Shown: positions 10,891 through 21,430 of the stretch, in pieces
Position numbering within the stretch: position 1 is the first letter of the stretch
Layout: each line of letters begins with the position of its first letter
From: Conoideocrella luteorostrata
Taxonomy: Eukaryota; Ascomycota; Sordariomycetes; Hypocreales; Clavicipitaceae
DNA: 64,000 nt
Assembly: GCA_032433595.1 (NCBI GenBank)
Contig: JASWJB010000113.1
Location: 1 to 64,000, forward strand
Direction of reading: 5' to 3'
Position numbers and translations under genes: made by a program
Notes under the pieces: model-generated
Databases searched by the model: none
What the model was told of the DNA's origin: nothing
What the model saw: the letters and a program-made list of their open reading frames with translations, nothing else

Positions 10891-13626
10891 TATGTCATTT
10901 TGGGACAAACATGTATCAGCAGATTCAGAAGGCAATGCTACAGAGTCAATCCACCCATGGAATGTAGATATCCTTTCGGTTCGCAGGAAGCGTTCCTCCA
11001 GCACTGTCAGTTACTCGAGCACAACTTGCAACAAGATGGATCTAGACAACGAAATTTTGGTGACTCATAACTTTTTCTTTTCTTTTTTGGAGACGACCAT
11101 GCCTACTTTCGAGCGTTTACCCGCCTCCCCCCCGATTTGGTAAGCCTCAACACCAAAGCCGCGAGCTACTCAAAACCGCAAGCAAGTCTAGTCCACATTT
11201 TAGCCCAAAAGACTGCCCGTATTGCTCGATCTCTCATAGATAGACGCCAATTAGGTTTACCTTTCCCGTCACTCTCCTTGTCGTACTCAAATAGCGCGGT
11301 GCCACGCCAAGGCTTAACCTGGCGGTCCTCAAGACGCCAATCGTAGTTGTACGAGCTACAGTATGCTTTTATAATGGTTTACTTGTATACGACCGCCGCC
11401 CTTTGACTTGAAACAGGAACCTTCGTCCACAAATCCATATGAGTTCAAAACCTACAAGAACCAACCTCTGTCCCCAAGCGGTATGCAAAGATCCGTAACA
11501 TACCTTCCGGCGGCCTTACAATTTCGGCCCCGGGAAACTTCCGAGGCTCGGATCACGCAGTAAGTGCAATTCATGCGAGCCGTCCGCTGATCTTTGCCGT
11601 AGTTGAGGAAGGGAGCGCACGAAGCTGGCCAAGCCAAAGTGCCGAAGTGGACAAATCTCCCACATAGTTACGACATCGTAGCGTTGTCCGCAGTCGTACA
11701 TTCTCATCTATGGTGCTGATGAAGCGCTGGGCTCAAATTACGCAATTGAATACAGCTTGCGCTATGCAAGGCGAAGTTTTGATTGGGGGTAAGAGAAGCC
11801 GATCTTCGTGAAACCTGGGCCTAATGTCCAGAAACCATAAAGCCGCATGAAAGCTGGACTGCAAGGTTGCGCATCAGACCAATCCGACGATAAAGCATCG
11901 TCTTATGGTCAGAGACATGGCTTCATGCTTGGTTTCAGCTCAGTGGGATATCGTATGATTCGGAGATGACGCGTAAGCCCGTCAGGATGCGAGAGGCATC
12001 CCAGCCCGCCCAGACTTTGCAGGTTATATCGGCGAAGTCAAATTTGTGTGAAGCATTAGCAGGCGTGTCCGCATAGTTTCTGTTGCTTCACCGGGTTGGT
12101 CATCTCAAAGATGGTAGCGTATAGACCGTCATGATCAGTTCAATTGTCCATTTCGACTCTCGAAGGGCAAAATTCGGCGGCGAAATGGTAGATTTGGCGG
12201 GCGTGCTCGAGCCGGGCGGCAGGTGGTTGGTACGTGCGCGGAAAAGGGGGTCAAGATCTCCGTTAGTACGCCTTTGTTGGCCAAGCGGTATAATGGGGAG
12301 TTCGAGGCGAGGAGAATGCAAATAGCTGGGAGGGAGGGTGTGAAAATTGGAAAGAAAGAGTTGAGTTGAGGAGGATGAGGAGAGGCGGGCGATGGAGGGG
12401 TCTTTATAGGCGTGGTCAAAAGCGGCGCGGCGAACAGTGGAGCCTAGCGGGTGCCGCCGAACCCGGCGGGGAAGGCCGTGACACTGAGATAATAACTATA
12501 TTAGAGAGTAATAATAAGCTTCTAATAACTTACTTTAACCGTAATTAGTAGCTTACGCTAATAACAAGTAAATAAGAGGCTTAAATTACTATAGGAATTG
12601 GGCTAAATTCAGAAAATACAGGCAGGTAAATAAGTAGCAGGCATACAATAGCCCTATCGCATTACCTACCCTGGTTTTAAGCATAGGTAAAATACATAAT
12701 ATATTAGAACAGGCTTGAGTAGTGGCCAGGGCAAGGAATCAATAAGTTATTAAGCTAGCTGCCTCACAGACATCTTGAGCATCAACCGCATTAACAGTAT
12801 CTGCAGCATTAAGCCGTGTGTTACATATTGAGATGGCCATAGCTAGCACAGGTCACTTGGGCCACTCGCGTGACAGACTCGACACATAAAAGGTCAAGTC
12901 CAGCCTGTCAGTAGATGAACTCAACAACTATCATACAATTACTTTACATCTAACTTGTGTTTCACTTTGCGTTACTTACGTGCATCTTACGTCTCACGAC
13001 CCTTACCATAATACCTATTATCGACAATCCGCGTGCCCGCGTCTAGCATCCCACTAGACGCATCCAGCACGTAACACCGTGGAGGAATTCGAGGCCACGG
13101 CCGGGGCAGGCAGCGTAACATTCTTGCTAATATCGTGAATTGAGTTAATTTCCCTTTTTGAAGCAATTGTAAGCTCTTCATAAGCTGCTATAAATCCTTT
13201 TCTAGCATCACAATCACAAGTGACGGGACCTCTATTGCAGCAGTTAATTGAAGGAAGTCCTACTGCTGCTAGACCTAATTTTACACCTACGCCGAGTTAG
13301 TCACTCTCCAGCGAGGTTTTTAATGACCCTCTTACTTAAATTAAATTTATCCCGTACAATCCGCCGGCAAGGCAGCGTCTATAGCTCTAGAATTACAAAA
13401 TACTACGCATTATACACACTATTACTCGCGGTGGAGGATAAGCCACACTGAACTTTGTATAGTGGAGCCGTCGCTCTGCTTTTGGACTAACGCGCGATGC
13501 GCATTTAGTGGTCCTTAGCCTAAGCCCAAAAGTCACATTCATTTCTCAACATCCACTCACCCTGGATCACAATCGACACAACGACTCCAGAACACCTCTT
13601 CCTCAATCTAGAAGAAACAGCTCACA
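10891..13626. other. Accessory, gene-poor region with AT-rich decayed tracts
   Basis: About 2.7 kb without a supported gene. The tract 12485-12720 is AT-rich and TA-rich (ctaataacttactttaacc style), as is 13310-13430; both look like RIP-mutated repeats. Between them is normal-composition DNA. A minus-strand open stretch at about 12135-12419 and another at about 13085-13260 could be coding relics but match no family I recognise. The last 120 bases before 13627 are the CT/CA-rich leader of ABD1. Confidence 0.4.
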
Positions 13627-15090
13627 ATGGCAGATAACCACGCCGATGACCGAGGCAGAATACCCAATCGAGACTCAAACCCCCCAAAAAGCAATAAGCG
13701 GCGCGCCCAAGATGATCCGCAAGATGACCTCCCGCAACCTTACAACGCGAATTCCCTCCAACCTGCCAAACGACGCAATGTCTCGCCCTCTGAGCAACCC
13801 CGTAAGCAAAAGCGCCCAGGGGCACGAGCCCGTATCTCCGAATCCGAAAGGGAGGCCATTCGTCAGCGCCAACTAGACCGCGAGCGAGAGCAAGCCGCGC
13901 AGCAAGCCGCCACAGCTGAGCACAACCGCATGCGCGGCGTGCACGATGTAGTCCGCCAACACTACAATAATGTCCCCGAACGGGGCCGCCAATGGAGAAC
14001 GACAGACAGCAAGATCAAAGGCCTCCGCGTATTTAATAATTGGATCAAGAGCTGCATCATCCAGCGGTACTCTCCTGATGAAGACCATGAACCTGGGTCC
14101 CGTGAGCAGGGGCGCTCAAGCGGTAAAGAACTTCTTGTTCTGGACGTTGGGTGCGGAAAAGGCGGCGACTTGAATAAATGGCAACAAGCACCCCAACCGA
14201 TCCAGCTCTACGTAGGTCTTGACCCGGCTGAAGTAAGCATAGACCAGGCAAAAGACAGATATCGAATCTTGACTTCGCGAGGTGGACGGGGCGGACGGGG
14301 TGGCGGCGGGGGTTCCAACAGCAGACGGCCCCCCCCGAGACTATTCGATGCACGGTTCCATGTCAAGGACTGTTACGGTGAAAGCATAGAGGACATTGAA
14401 ATTATTCGCCAAGTCGGATTTGATCCTTCGCCCATGAACCACCGCGGCTTCGATGTTGTCACGATGATGTTCTCCATGCATTACGCCTTTGAATCCGAAA
14501 AGAACGCACGAACAATGCTGCGCAATGTGGCAGGTGCTCTCAAAAAGGGCGGCCGCTTCATCGGCTGCATCCCCAATTCGGATGTGCTCAGTGAAAAGGT
14601 CTGTCGATTCAACGAGAAAGCAGCTGCCAAAAGGGCCGAGAAGGAACAGAAGGAGAAAGACGGCGCTGCTGCACCACCAGAAGCGGAGCCGGAAGATGGG
14701 GAGCTTGAAGAAGGCGAGGAGGAGCCAACAGCTGAATGGGGGAATTCCATCTACCGTGTTCGGTTTCCGGGCAAGACACCCGAAGATGGTGTGTTTCGGC
14801 CAGCATTTGGCTGGAAGTACAATTTTTTTCTGGATGAGGCTGTGGAGGAGGTCCCCGAGTATGTTGTCCCGTGGGAAGCCTTTCGTGCATTGGCAGATGA
14901 TTTCAATCTGGAATTACAGTTTCATCGGACTTTCAATGAGATCTGGGAGGCCGAGAAGGATGACCCTGAGCTTGGGCCGCTGAGTGAACGCATGGGTGTT
15001 CGGGAGAGGGGAGGAGGGCCATTGCTGGTGTCGGATGAGGAGATGGAAGCTGCTAGTTTCTATATTGGCTTTTGCTTCTACAAGGTGTAA
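13627..15090 (+). CDS. ABD1: mRNA cap guanine-N7 methyltransferase
   Basis: A single exon of 487 residues. The basic, Ser/Pro/Arg-rich N-terminus (about 1-110) is followed by the methyltransferase fold. SAM-binding motif I is LDVGCGKGGDLNKW near residue 171. The adenine/acceptor-loop segment FHVKDCYGES, FDVVTMMFSMHYAFES (motif with the cap-binding His-Tyr) and GGRFIGCIPNSDVL follow in the canonical Abd1/RNMT order. The C-terminal beta-hairpin YNFFLDEAVEEVPEYVVP and the ending FYIGFCFYKV are also family-typical. It methylates the guanosine cap of nascent RNA polymerase II transcripts in the nucleus. Two unusual insertions are visible: an RGG/Gly-rich stretch (about 219-232) inside the fold, and an acidic Glu/Pro-rich loop (about 344-372). 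Yeast Abd1 is 436 residues. Confidence 0.95.
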   Translation: MADNHADDRGRIPNRDSNPPKSNKRRAQDDPQDDLPQPYNANSLQPAKRRNVSPSEQPRKQKRPGARARISESEREAIRQRQLDREREQAAQQAATAEHNRMRGVHDVVRQHYNNVPERGRQWRTTDSKIKGLRVFNNWIKSCIIQRYSPDEDHEPGSREQGRSSGKELLVLDVGCGKGGDLNKWQQAPQPIQLYVGLDPAEVSIDQAKDRYRILTSRGGRGGRGGGGGSNSRRPPPRLFDARFHVKDCYGESIEDIEIIRQVGFDPSPMNHRGFDVVTMMFSMHYAFESEKNARTMLRNVAGALKKGGRFIGCIPNSDVLSEKVCRFNEKAAAKRAEKEQKEKDGAAAPPEAEPEDGELEEGEEEPTAEWGNSIYRVRFPGKTPEDGVFRPAFGWKYNFFLDEAVEEVPEYVVPWEAFRALADDFNLELQFHRTFNEIWEAEKDDPELGPLSERMGVRERGGGPLLVSDEEMEAASFYIGFCFYKV

Positions 15091-15595
15091 TTTTAGTGTT
15101 CTTTAACCTTGAGCGGACTTCATGAATTTTTTTTTTTAAAAAAAATAAAAAAAAATTGGTGCACCACATGATTGACTATTGATGGCTAAACAGGGCGACA
15201 ATGAACAAAGTGCTACCCAAAATACTAGTTATTTTATTACCGTCATCATCATTGACGTACTTGTGTGTACCCTTCTCTGTAAACAGCGACGTGGGAGTAG
15301 GGGGTATCATATTGCGACTTGTCCCAATTCTACTAATTTGTGACAACTCCTGGTCATGCAAAGAAACTCCCCAACGTCTCCTCTAATTTAATCCCGGCGC
15401 CGTTGAAAAATAGAATTAAGATGGAAAAAATTTCGATACAAGAGTACGACTGCGCTCCTAACAAAACACCGGGTATTTGTAAATGAGTGGTGTGTCGCCT
15501 ACGATAAAACCTTTTAATTAGGCAAATCGAAACTGCTTCGAGTGAAAATAGAAGTGGAGTGAAGATTTAGAGCGTTTGTTGAGAAGACGGCGACT
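15091..15595. other. Convergent spacer between ABD1 and GEM1
   Basis: About 500 bases holding two 3' UTRs. The run at about 15127-15158 is T-rich then A-rich and could form a hairpin or serve 3'-end formation of both genes. No gene is seen. Confidence 0.45.
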
Positions 15596-17569
15596 TCATG
15601 CTGCATTGGTCGACCGCCGCCAAATCACGACGGCGGCAACCGCTGCGCAGGCCGTTGCACCGAGAGCCATATACAAGCTGGTACGATCTGGGGCCTCCTC
15701 TTCCGTCTTGGGGAAGCCCATATTTGGGCTGGTAGCAGCCTCGGCAAGTGTGACAAAAAGCTCGGCGATACTATTCCATGTCACGCTCACATGAAGTGGC
15801 GTGTTCATGTTGAGCGACGACGTGTATTGATCAGGCTGTAGCTCGCTCCGTTGTGTCGTCTTGTCCTTATCGGCCTTAAGCGCGGTGTATACTGACGGCA
15901 AGTCATCGAGCTGTGGATACTTGGTTCGCATGTCAACGATATGAGTGAAGGAATCAGGATCGGATGAGTCATATGAGTAACAGATCAAGTCGCAAGCGTC
16001 AAGCTTGGACTGATTTTCCAGAATGGCAGGCTCAAGCTCACCAAGCTCTTCGAAAATCAAATAGACCTGTTTACCGCCAGGGAGCTCTACACTGTTGACC
16101 GCACGACGGGGTTTGATGGTTGGGTGATAGAGCCCTTCAAATGGTCTGTTCAAGAACGCATCAAGAAGAGACGATTTACCCGCTCCGGGAGCACCGACCA
16201 AGTAACACAGAACCACATTCCTTTCAACTCTGCCAGGTCGTCTCCTTCGCTTACGCGACTTAGTGACCTTGAGAGCCGCGGTAATGTCATCCCTGACGTT
16301 GGGTGACTCAAACCCAAGATACGCAAGATACTCGATGGTTGTTTTTGGTTCTAAAAATGTCGTCATGCTCCATTGCGCCAGCCAGCCTTGCAAGGTGATG
16401 TGGCCCCCTTCATTTCGAACCGTAGAAGAAGGAAAAGACGAGTCGGCCCAAGAAGCAGGCAGACCAGGAGTGGGCGAGAGGAGAGCCTCGAGTTCTTGAT
16501 CGTTTAAGCCACCGTCATTGTCCTTATCGAAAAGTAGAAACAAGTCGACGAAAAACCTGTAGCCGATGGGACTTAATTCTGCAGAGCAGTATTCTGCAAC
16601 CTCGAATTTGGGGTGTAAGAACTTGTCTTCGAGGCTCAGGCTGTCAGTGTAGTGGTACTTGCGAAGAATAATCCAGATGGTTTCGTGTCGGCCCTTTTCG
16701 GCATATATTTTGTTCAGTTGGAGAAAACCTGCTTGGTCGATTCCCTTTTCCATGCTCGCTTCCGGCATCGTCTTGGATATGGACAACTTTATGTTGTCAA
16801 GATCATCGCTGGTTAGGGGTTTATCAAAACAGCGAGCTTGGAACTCTCTCATTTCATCATCGTTAAGATAGCCGTCCTGGTCTCTGTCACAGAGGAAGAA
16901 TACTCTTTTCAGAGCAGCCACGCAAGCGGGTTTGAGACGGCCTTCCTTGTAGTCGAAGAGTGGAGCGATGGGATGGGTGACGGCTTTTTGACAAAGAAAA
17001 AAGACCTCGTTGACATTCTTATGTTCGCGAGCACTTGAGCGAATACACGAATCAATCTCTCGGAATTCGGCCATGACTGGCAACATCTCCTCTTCGACTA
17101 TCTGAGGAGTGTTGCCTTGGCCGGCGAGGTCAGATTTGTTGGCACACAGGACGACAGGAACGTTGACACCGAGAGAACGAAAGTAGGGCATCCAGAACAG
17201 AGCGACTCTCTCGTAACTGTAGTGATCGGCGTAGACGAGGAGAATGACGTTACATTTTCGGATCTCTTTTCGCAGAGTCGTTCTGTCTTGCGGGCGGGCG
17301 GAGGTATCGACGATGGTTGTGGTGACATTCTCCGGAGTCCCGATGCTTGGTGGAATGGTGATTTGCGGCAGGACAGGCTGGATCTTATTGCTAGTGAACT
17401 GGTCCTTGACAAGAGACGCTATGAGGCTAGACTTTCCAGTGCTCTCGTCACCGCATACACAAATACGAACTGAGAAATATCAGCATTAGCAGATGGGGAG
17501 ATGACTGTCTTGACCGGTGGACCGTAGCAAGAGACTTTGCCCATGTCAGTTCATACCTGCTGCAGCCAT
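15596..17569 (-). CDS. GEM1: Mitochondrial Rho GTPase (Miro)
   Basis: Two exons, complement(17557-17569, 15596-17469), give 628 residues; the first exon encodes only four residues plus one base (MAAA|V) before an intron starting GTATGA. The N-terminal GTPase has the P-loop GDESTGKSS (about 10-18) and CANKSDL as G4. Two EF-hands follow, with loops [12 protein letters not shown] and [13 protein letters not shown] second GTPase begins with [14 protein letters not shown]. The C-terminus is a tail anchor ([16 protein letters not shown], then RR). This is the complete Miro/Gem1 architecture and normal length. Gem1 sits in the outer mitochondrial membrane, regulates mitochondrial morphology and inheritance and is associated with the ERMES tether. 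It is convergent with ABD1. Confidence 0.95.
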
Positions 17570-19093
17570 GGCTGGGAGCTGTCGCAGCTTTAGTAACGCC
17601 TCGGTTGCGACGGATTTATGGCAAGGCCATGTCCTCGACGGGCGGTGTAGATTTGATTAGGCTTGGTGCTGTGAATGTTTGGTGAACAGGGCGCGGATGG
17701 GTTGTCGGAGCTGTAGGGCAAGAAGCTGAGGATAAGGATGCTTGTCGCGTTATTGCGGACGGAGCTGGGGTAGTGCCGAATGCTTGGGAGAGAGGCTGTT
17801 CGCCTTTAAATTGCACGCAGCCAAACTACGGAGGAGCTATGGAGTACTCCGTATACGCACAGCTGCAGTCCAGTCCACCTCCCCATCCACGCTCCCCGAA
17901 TGAGCGCCCCACACCGATCATGGCGGTGGACTGCTGGGACACCCCCCTCACGGGTCCGTCTACAATACGTCCATCGTATAACTAACACTCTGCACAGTAC
18001 GGAGTACTGCACTAATAGTTACCAATTGAGGACGTTCAAGTCCATCAGACTAGTAATCTATAGTACCGGAGTGAGTGCCTATCCCTAACAAAGACTTTGT
18101 CCTTCATTGAAGGCGTTGAATTGCTCCGTACGAATGTAATCTACGAGGCCCAACCAAGCAAACGGCCAGCAACAAGTGAAGAACAAAAGAGTCGATGCTT
18201 CAAATTCTGGGTATTCAAACATCCTATTACCCATATGCCAGAACAAGCATCCGCCTGCTCGCCAGACCAGCAGCGTCGTCAAATCCACGTCGAGTTCTCA
18301 CATGTGTGTGTGCGTGCGTGCGTGCGACCGACCAAACCAGGCCGACTACCCACCCACCTTGCTTCACTGCTGTAACTTGATTGATCGCTTGACTTGGGAA
18401 ATCGGGTCTACGTTGATGGAACAGTCGGACAGTCCCGAGCTATGCATCCATTTATATCTCTAAAAGGGAACGATACTCTTTCCCATCTTTCCTCAAGCAT
18501 TGGCTGCTTGATGATAATGGCCTTCCGTGATGCCTGCCTGTCTGCAGTTGAGGTTTCCGGTTGGTTCTAGCCAACAAGCCACATCAAGCCCACGAACCAC
18601 TCTTTCATGGCTACGGCCCCCAAGTCGCAACAACGGCCAGGTCTCACTGCGATATCCTATCCTATCAATTGATGCCATGGGTTCCAACAGAACATGCACC
18701 CCACACTACACCACCGAACACAAGCGACCCCAGGTCAGCTCCGGCTAAAGGATGCCATTGCCAACAGACACCCTCTGTCTGTCACCACCTCCTCACCGGA
18801 TTGCTGCAACTTGCCCACGCTCAATCAAACTCCCACCTCTCGTCGTGACATGCATTGGCCCAGTTCTCGTCCGCCCATGTATGCACATTGAAGCGATTCA
18901 ACGACCCAGCGATCCCCCCATTGGTGGGCGGCGGTTCAAGTCGGCCAAGCTCCCCCACTAATCCTGACGCCTTGCTGTCACAGCATCTCCTCCGACTGCG
19001 ACAAGGTGATAGCTGCCTTTCACGTTGATGAATTACTGCATGCGACCGCCGATTTGATCGAAATTAGCGGCTCATCGAGAAAAAACTGTTACG
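17570..19093. other. Divergent intergenic region, GEM1 to creC
   Basis: About 1.5 kb between divergent genes. It holds two exact copies of the dispersed TACTCCGTA motif (17845-17853 and 17998-18006) and several half-copies. CT/CA-rich leader sequence occupies the creC-proximal half. A GTGTGTGCGTGCGTGCG run lies at about 18304-18326. No gene or RNA is recognised. Confidence 0.45.
17825..18006. repeat. TACTCCGTA motif cluster
   Basis: Exact copies at 17845-17853 and 17998-18006, plus half-copies near 17826 and 18122. The first lies in GGAGTACTCCGTATAC, where two half-sites face each other. Confidence 0.6.
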
Positions 19094-21430
19094 ATGTTGT
19101 ATGTATCCATGGATGATTGGGAACTCTCTCGTGCTGCTTGCACTACCTTGGACTCGAGCTGCCTGGCTAATCATCGCAGCGTTTTACCGCCTCCGCCCCG
19201 ATACCCCATCGGTGGTCCATACGGGGCATCTGGTATCACGGGTATTGTGCCGATGATCGAGACCAATAATACTATATCAAATCCTACCGGCCCGGAATGG
19301 CAGTTTCTTGTGGGAGAAGGTCAGTGGGCAAACGCTGATGCCGCGATGTCGTCATACCCAACGTGCTGGTACTGACGGACAGCTATACAGGAACATATGT
19401 TTTAAAGGAAGATCTACACCTTGCCACGCCTCCGCCACACCCATCCGAGGCGCCTGTCGTGAATCCAAATCCGCTGACTACCACTCCGCAACCTGCATCA
19501 GTCGGCACCAGGATGACGCTCGTTCGTATTCAATCCCGACCACCGCCGTTCTCATACAGAGGCCCTGCAACTACGACATTGTCGCTGGGTGGTACCAAGT
19601 CCAGCTTGGATCAGTCTGCCGATGGCAGATACTCTACCGAAGGCGGTATGGGCAGCGAGGACGGACGAGCCACGTCTATCAGCGATGCCCCAAATTCGAT
19701 CACACCGAGTTCTACCCCAGCATTCGGAGTAGGAAACTCGCTACTGGCGCCATCGCACACCAAGGACGTGAACAAGCGAAAGAAGCCGAAGAACAATGTC
19801 ACAAAGAGCAATTCCTCTTTCATCTCCCGAGTCATTGTCAACGAGAGTTTGTCAAGGAGAATGACAGACAGACCTGGCGATGGTATCTTTGCTTTCGCAA
19901 ATATTAATCGTGCTTTCCAGTGGCTGGACTTGTCGTCACCGAACAAGGTATGTAATATTATCAGCGGCTTGGAAGCGGATTGATTGAGGTCTAATCATGA
20001 GCAACAGCAAGACTATTTCACGAAAATCTTGTTTACCAAGGCACATTGCCTGTGCCATGACGTTAATATGATGACCAAAGGAGCATCTCATATTGACGTG
20101 ATTATGGGCTTCTCAACTGGCGAAATCATCTGGTGGGAACCAATCTCGCAGAGGTATACTCGCATGAACAAGAATGTAGGTGGCTGATATGCTCGTAGAT
20201 CCTTATATGTTCTAACTTTCACTTAGGGTGTCATTAACAGCACCCCTGTCTCCCATATAAGATGGATTCCAGGCTCAGAAAATTTATTTTTGGCAGCGCA
20301 TATGGACGGATCCCTCGTGGTCTATGATAAAGAAAAGGATGACGCACAGTTCGCTCCTGAAGAGGAGGAACTCAGCGTCAATGGTAGCGAACATGGCGAT
20401 GGCCAGAATGCATTTAAACCCGGCACCAAGATGCACATAAACAAGTCTGTGCATTCGCAAAACCAAAAGACGAATCCAGTGGCAGCTTGGAAGACCTCAA
20501 ACCAGCGCATCAACGATTTTGCTTTCTCGCCAGATAATCGCCATCTGGCTGTGGTTTCTGAGGACGGAACGCTGAGACTGATAGATTACCTGAAGGAGGA
20601 GTAAGTTTAATCGTTCGGGTAGCATAACGTCGCGATGTTTGTGCTAATGACCCGATAGACTTCTAGACCTATTCTTCTCCTACTATGGAGGACTGACTTG
20701 CGTGTGCTGGACGCCTGATGGTAAGTATGTTTTGACCGGTGGGCAAGACGACTTGATCTCCATTTGGTCCGCGGCAGATTCTGCGTTGGTAGCAAGATGC
20801 CAGGGACACCAGTCCTGGGTATCTTCTCTAGCCTTTGACATGTGGAGATGTGATGAGCGCACGTACCGGTTTGGAAGCGTTGGCGAGGATGGCCGCCTGT
20901 GTCTTTGGGATTTCAGTGTCGGCATGCTTCATCGACCGAAGGTAAGAGTGGACTGGCAACACACACTAAAACTCGAAATCGTAGAAATTGAACTTTGAAA
21001 CTGATGTTGGGAGTAGAACTCGGCGAGACAACGTGGCTCCATGTCCGGTCCTTCAGGCGTGTCTCCGCGGAGCGAGGCAGCCAGTCCTCTCGGCACTCGA
21101 ATGAGGTCGAACTCTGGGCTTGATTGGGTGGAGGACGGGGATGGAATTTCTCATCCGGTTGAACCAAGATCTAGAATTCCCATCTTGCCCCCCGTGCTGG
21201 TGAGCTAAGCCGCGTATTGCCATCTGAAGCCACAAACACTAACCTCGCGGTTTAGACAACCGTCATTGATACTCACCCAGCGTGTTGGCTGGACTTCACA
21301 GAAGAAGCCATCATCACAAGCTGCAAGGATGGTAAGTTCATACGTCTATGGCATGGAGCCCTCCGCACGTATCTAAAGGATTAATCTAGGACACGTGAGG
21401 ACCTGGATTAGACCTGGCATATCTGTATGA
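19094..21430 (+). CDS. creC: WD-repeat catabolite repression protein CreC
   Basis: Nine exons: 19094-19098, 19180-19319, 19391-19947, 20008-20175, 20227-20600, 20659-20941, 21017-21199, 21256-21331, 21390-21430; 608 residues, all phases consistent. The five-base first exon splices to give [11 protein letters not shown], which matches the start of Aspergillus CreC as I recall it, whereas reading through gives an unconserved N-terminus. Characteristic segments include [18 protein letters not shown] and [15 protein letters not shown]40 units include [41 protein letters not shown] and [15 protein letters not shown], ending [13 protein letters not shown]. CreC forms a complex with the deubiquitinase CreB that counters CreD/HulA-directed ubiquitination in glucose repression. 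A creD-like gene follows on the same strand. Confidence 0.93.

Noticed and set aside
10775..11143. 122-residue plus-strand frame overlapping the end of the F-box gene
   Set aside because: It is in a different frame over the F-box coding part, and its unique tail has no recognised domain; treated as shadow or uncertain flank.
11710..11760. GCTGATGAAG considered as another C/D snoRNA C box
   Set aside because: No paired D box with an rRNA-complementary guide could be identified.
12135..12419. 94-residue Pro-rich minus-strand frame in the accessory region
   Set aside because: No family recognised and stops follow quickly in every frame; perhaps a relic, but not supportable as a gene.
18921..18960. 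GGTTCAAGTC, considered as a tRNA B box
   Set aside because: No A box at the right distance and no cloverleaf could be folded around it.
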